Below the pieces are notes generated by a model. It made no database searches and had not been told where the DNA came from. It was given only the letters and a program-made list of their open reading frames with translations. Shown piece by piece: positions 63,742 to 64,000 of a stretch of 64,000 nucleotides of DNA. Location of the stretch: NCBI RefSeq assembly GCF_034190915.1, contig NW_026947502.1, forward strand, positions 36,486,785 through 36,550,784, given 5' to 3'. This DNA comes from Cavia porcellus (taxonomy: Eukaryota; Chordata; Mammalia; Rodentia; Caviidae). How positions within the stretch are numbered: position 1 is the stretch's first letter; each line of letters begins with the position of its first letter. The translations under genes were made by a program, and so were the position numbers.

Positions 63742-64000
63742 TAAAGTAAAATAAAAGACGTAAGTAAATGGAAAGGTATTACTGAAAGACAGTAGTGCTA
63801 AAATGAAAATACTGGATACAATCCAAAAATTTAACATAATCCTTATCAAAATTCTAATGACATCTTTTTCCTAGAAATATATATCCTAAAATTCATTTGG
63901 AATATTAAAGAACCCTGATATTTCATAACAATCTTGAAAAAGAACAAAGATGTAGTTCTCACATTTCCTTATACCAAAATCTACTGAAAAGCTTCAGCAA
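63742..64000 (+). mobile_element. Ancient L1M ORF2 fragment, right of the L1-5 insertion
   Basis: AATACTGGATACAATCC, then CCTTATCAAAATTCTAATGACATC, CCTAAAATTCATTTGGAATATTAAAG and CAATCTTGAAAAAGAACAAAGATG are the ORF2 region just after the RT domain in old L1s. It runs off the window edge. Confidence 0.78.

Overview
This is a 64-kb piece of mammalian nuclear DNA, almost certainly from a rodent. It contains short tRNA-Ala-derived ID-type SINEs (A box like TAGCTCAGTGG, B box like GAGTTCGATCC, A-rich tail), a B1-like 7SL SINE, MaLR and ERVL-type LTRs, and layers of L1 elements of several ages. I cannot name the species; the ID variant reading 'GGCATAAGTGCCTGCC' should be diagnostic for whoever can search it. 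I found no host protein-coding gene, exon, tRNA or rRNA gene. All sizeable coding-like stretches are LINE-1 ORF1/ORF2 remains.

Layout. 1-2.5 kb: an ID SINE, the 3' end of an old L1 (minus strand), and unassigned DNA. 2.5-16.3 kb: a nested stack. A 'half-L1' (HAL1-like element with 5' UTR, ORF1 and 3' UTR but no ORF2; here HAL1-A2) is split in its 11th-12th codon by a full-length L1 (L1-1). L1-1 is in turn split by a second, opposite-strand half-L1 (HAL1-A1) and by a short tail-only insertion. Three of these four insertions have target-site duplications (TSDs) that I could read. 16.4-31.4 kb: an ancient L1M-type element forms the background. It is broken by L1-2 (18-bp TSD), a middle-aged L1-3 and several ID SINEs. 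31.4-40.8 kb: mostly single-copy-looking DNA with an ID SINE, an L1M 3' end, a MaLR LTR, a B1, an LTR-like block and a Tigger-like fossil. 40.8-52.5 kb: two copies of a second half-L1 subfamily (HAL1-B1, HAL1-B2), an L2-like fossil, a MaLR LTR with an expanded pyrimidine tract, and loose 3'-UTR pieces. 52.5-64 kb: unassigned DNA, a composite retroelement with a 14-bp TSD (54.2-55.2 kb), a MER20-like fossil, an old L1 carrying a tail-only insertion, L1M remains, and an opposite-strand L1 that has lost nearly all of ORF2.

How the parts fit together. The young L1s and both half-L1 subfamilies share one unusual 3' UTR, about 1.2-1.5 kb long and built from diverged tandem modules of about 150 bp. 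Their 5' ends differ, and so do their ORF1 N-termini. The simplest reading is that the half-L1s keep their own ORF1 and promoter but borrow the L1 ORF2 protein in trans through the common 3' end. The same modules also sit in short composite elements without any ORF (46.9-47.4 kb and 54.2-55.2 kb). Older L1s in the window end in a different, polypurine 3' UTR, so the modular 3' UTR was acquired within this lineage. Every statement of homology here comes from reading one copy against another or against remembered family features; no database was searched.
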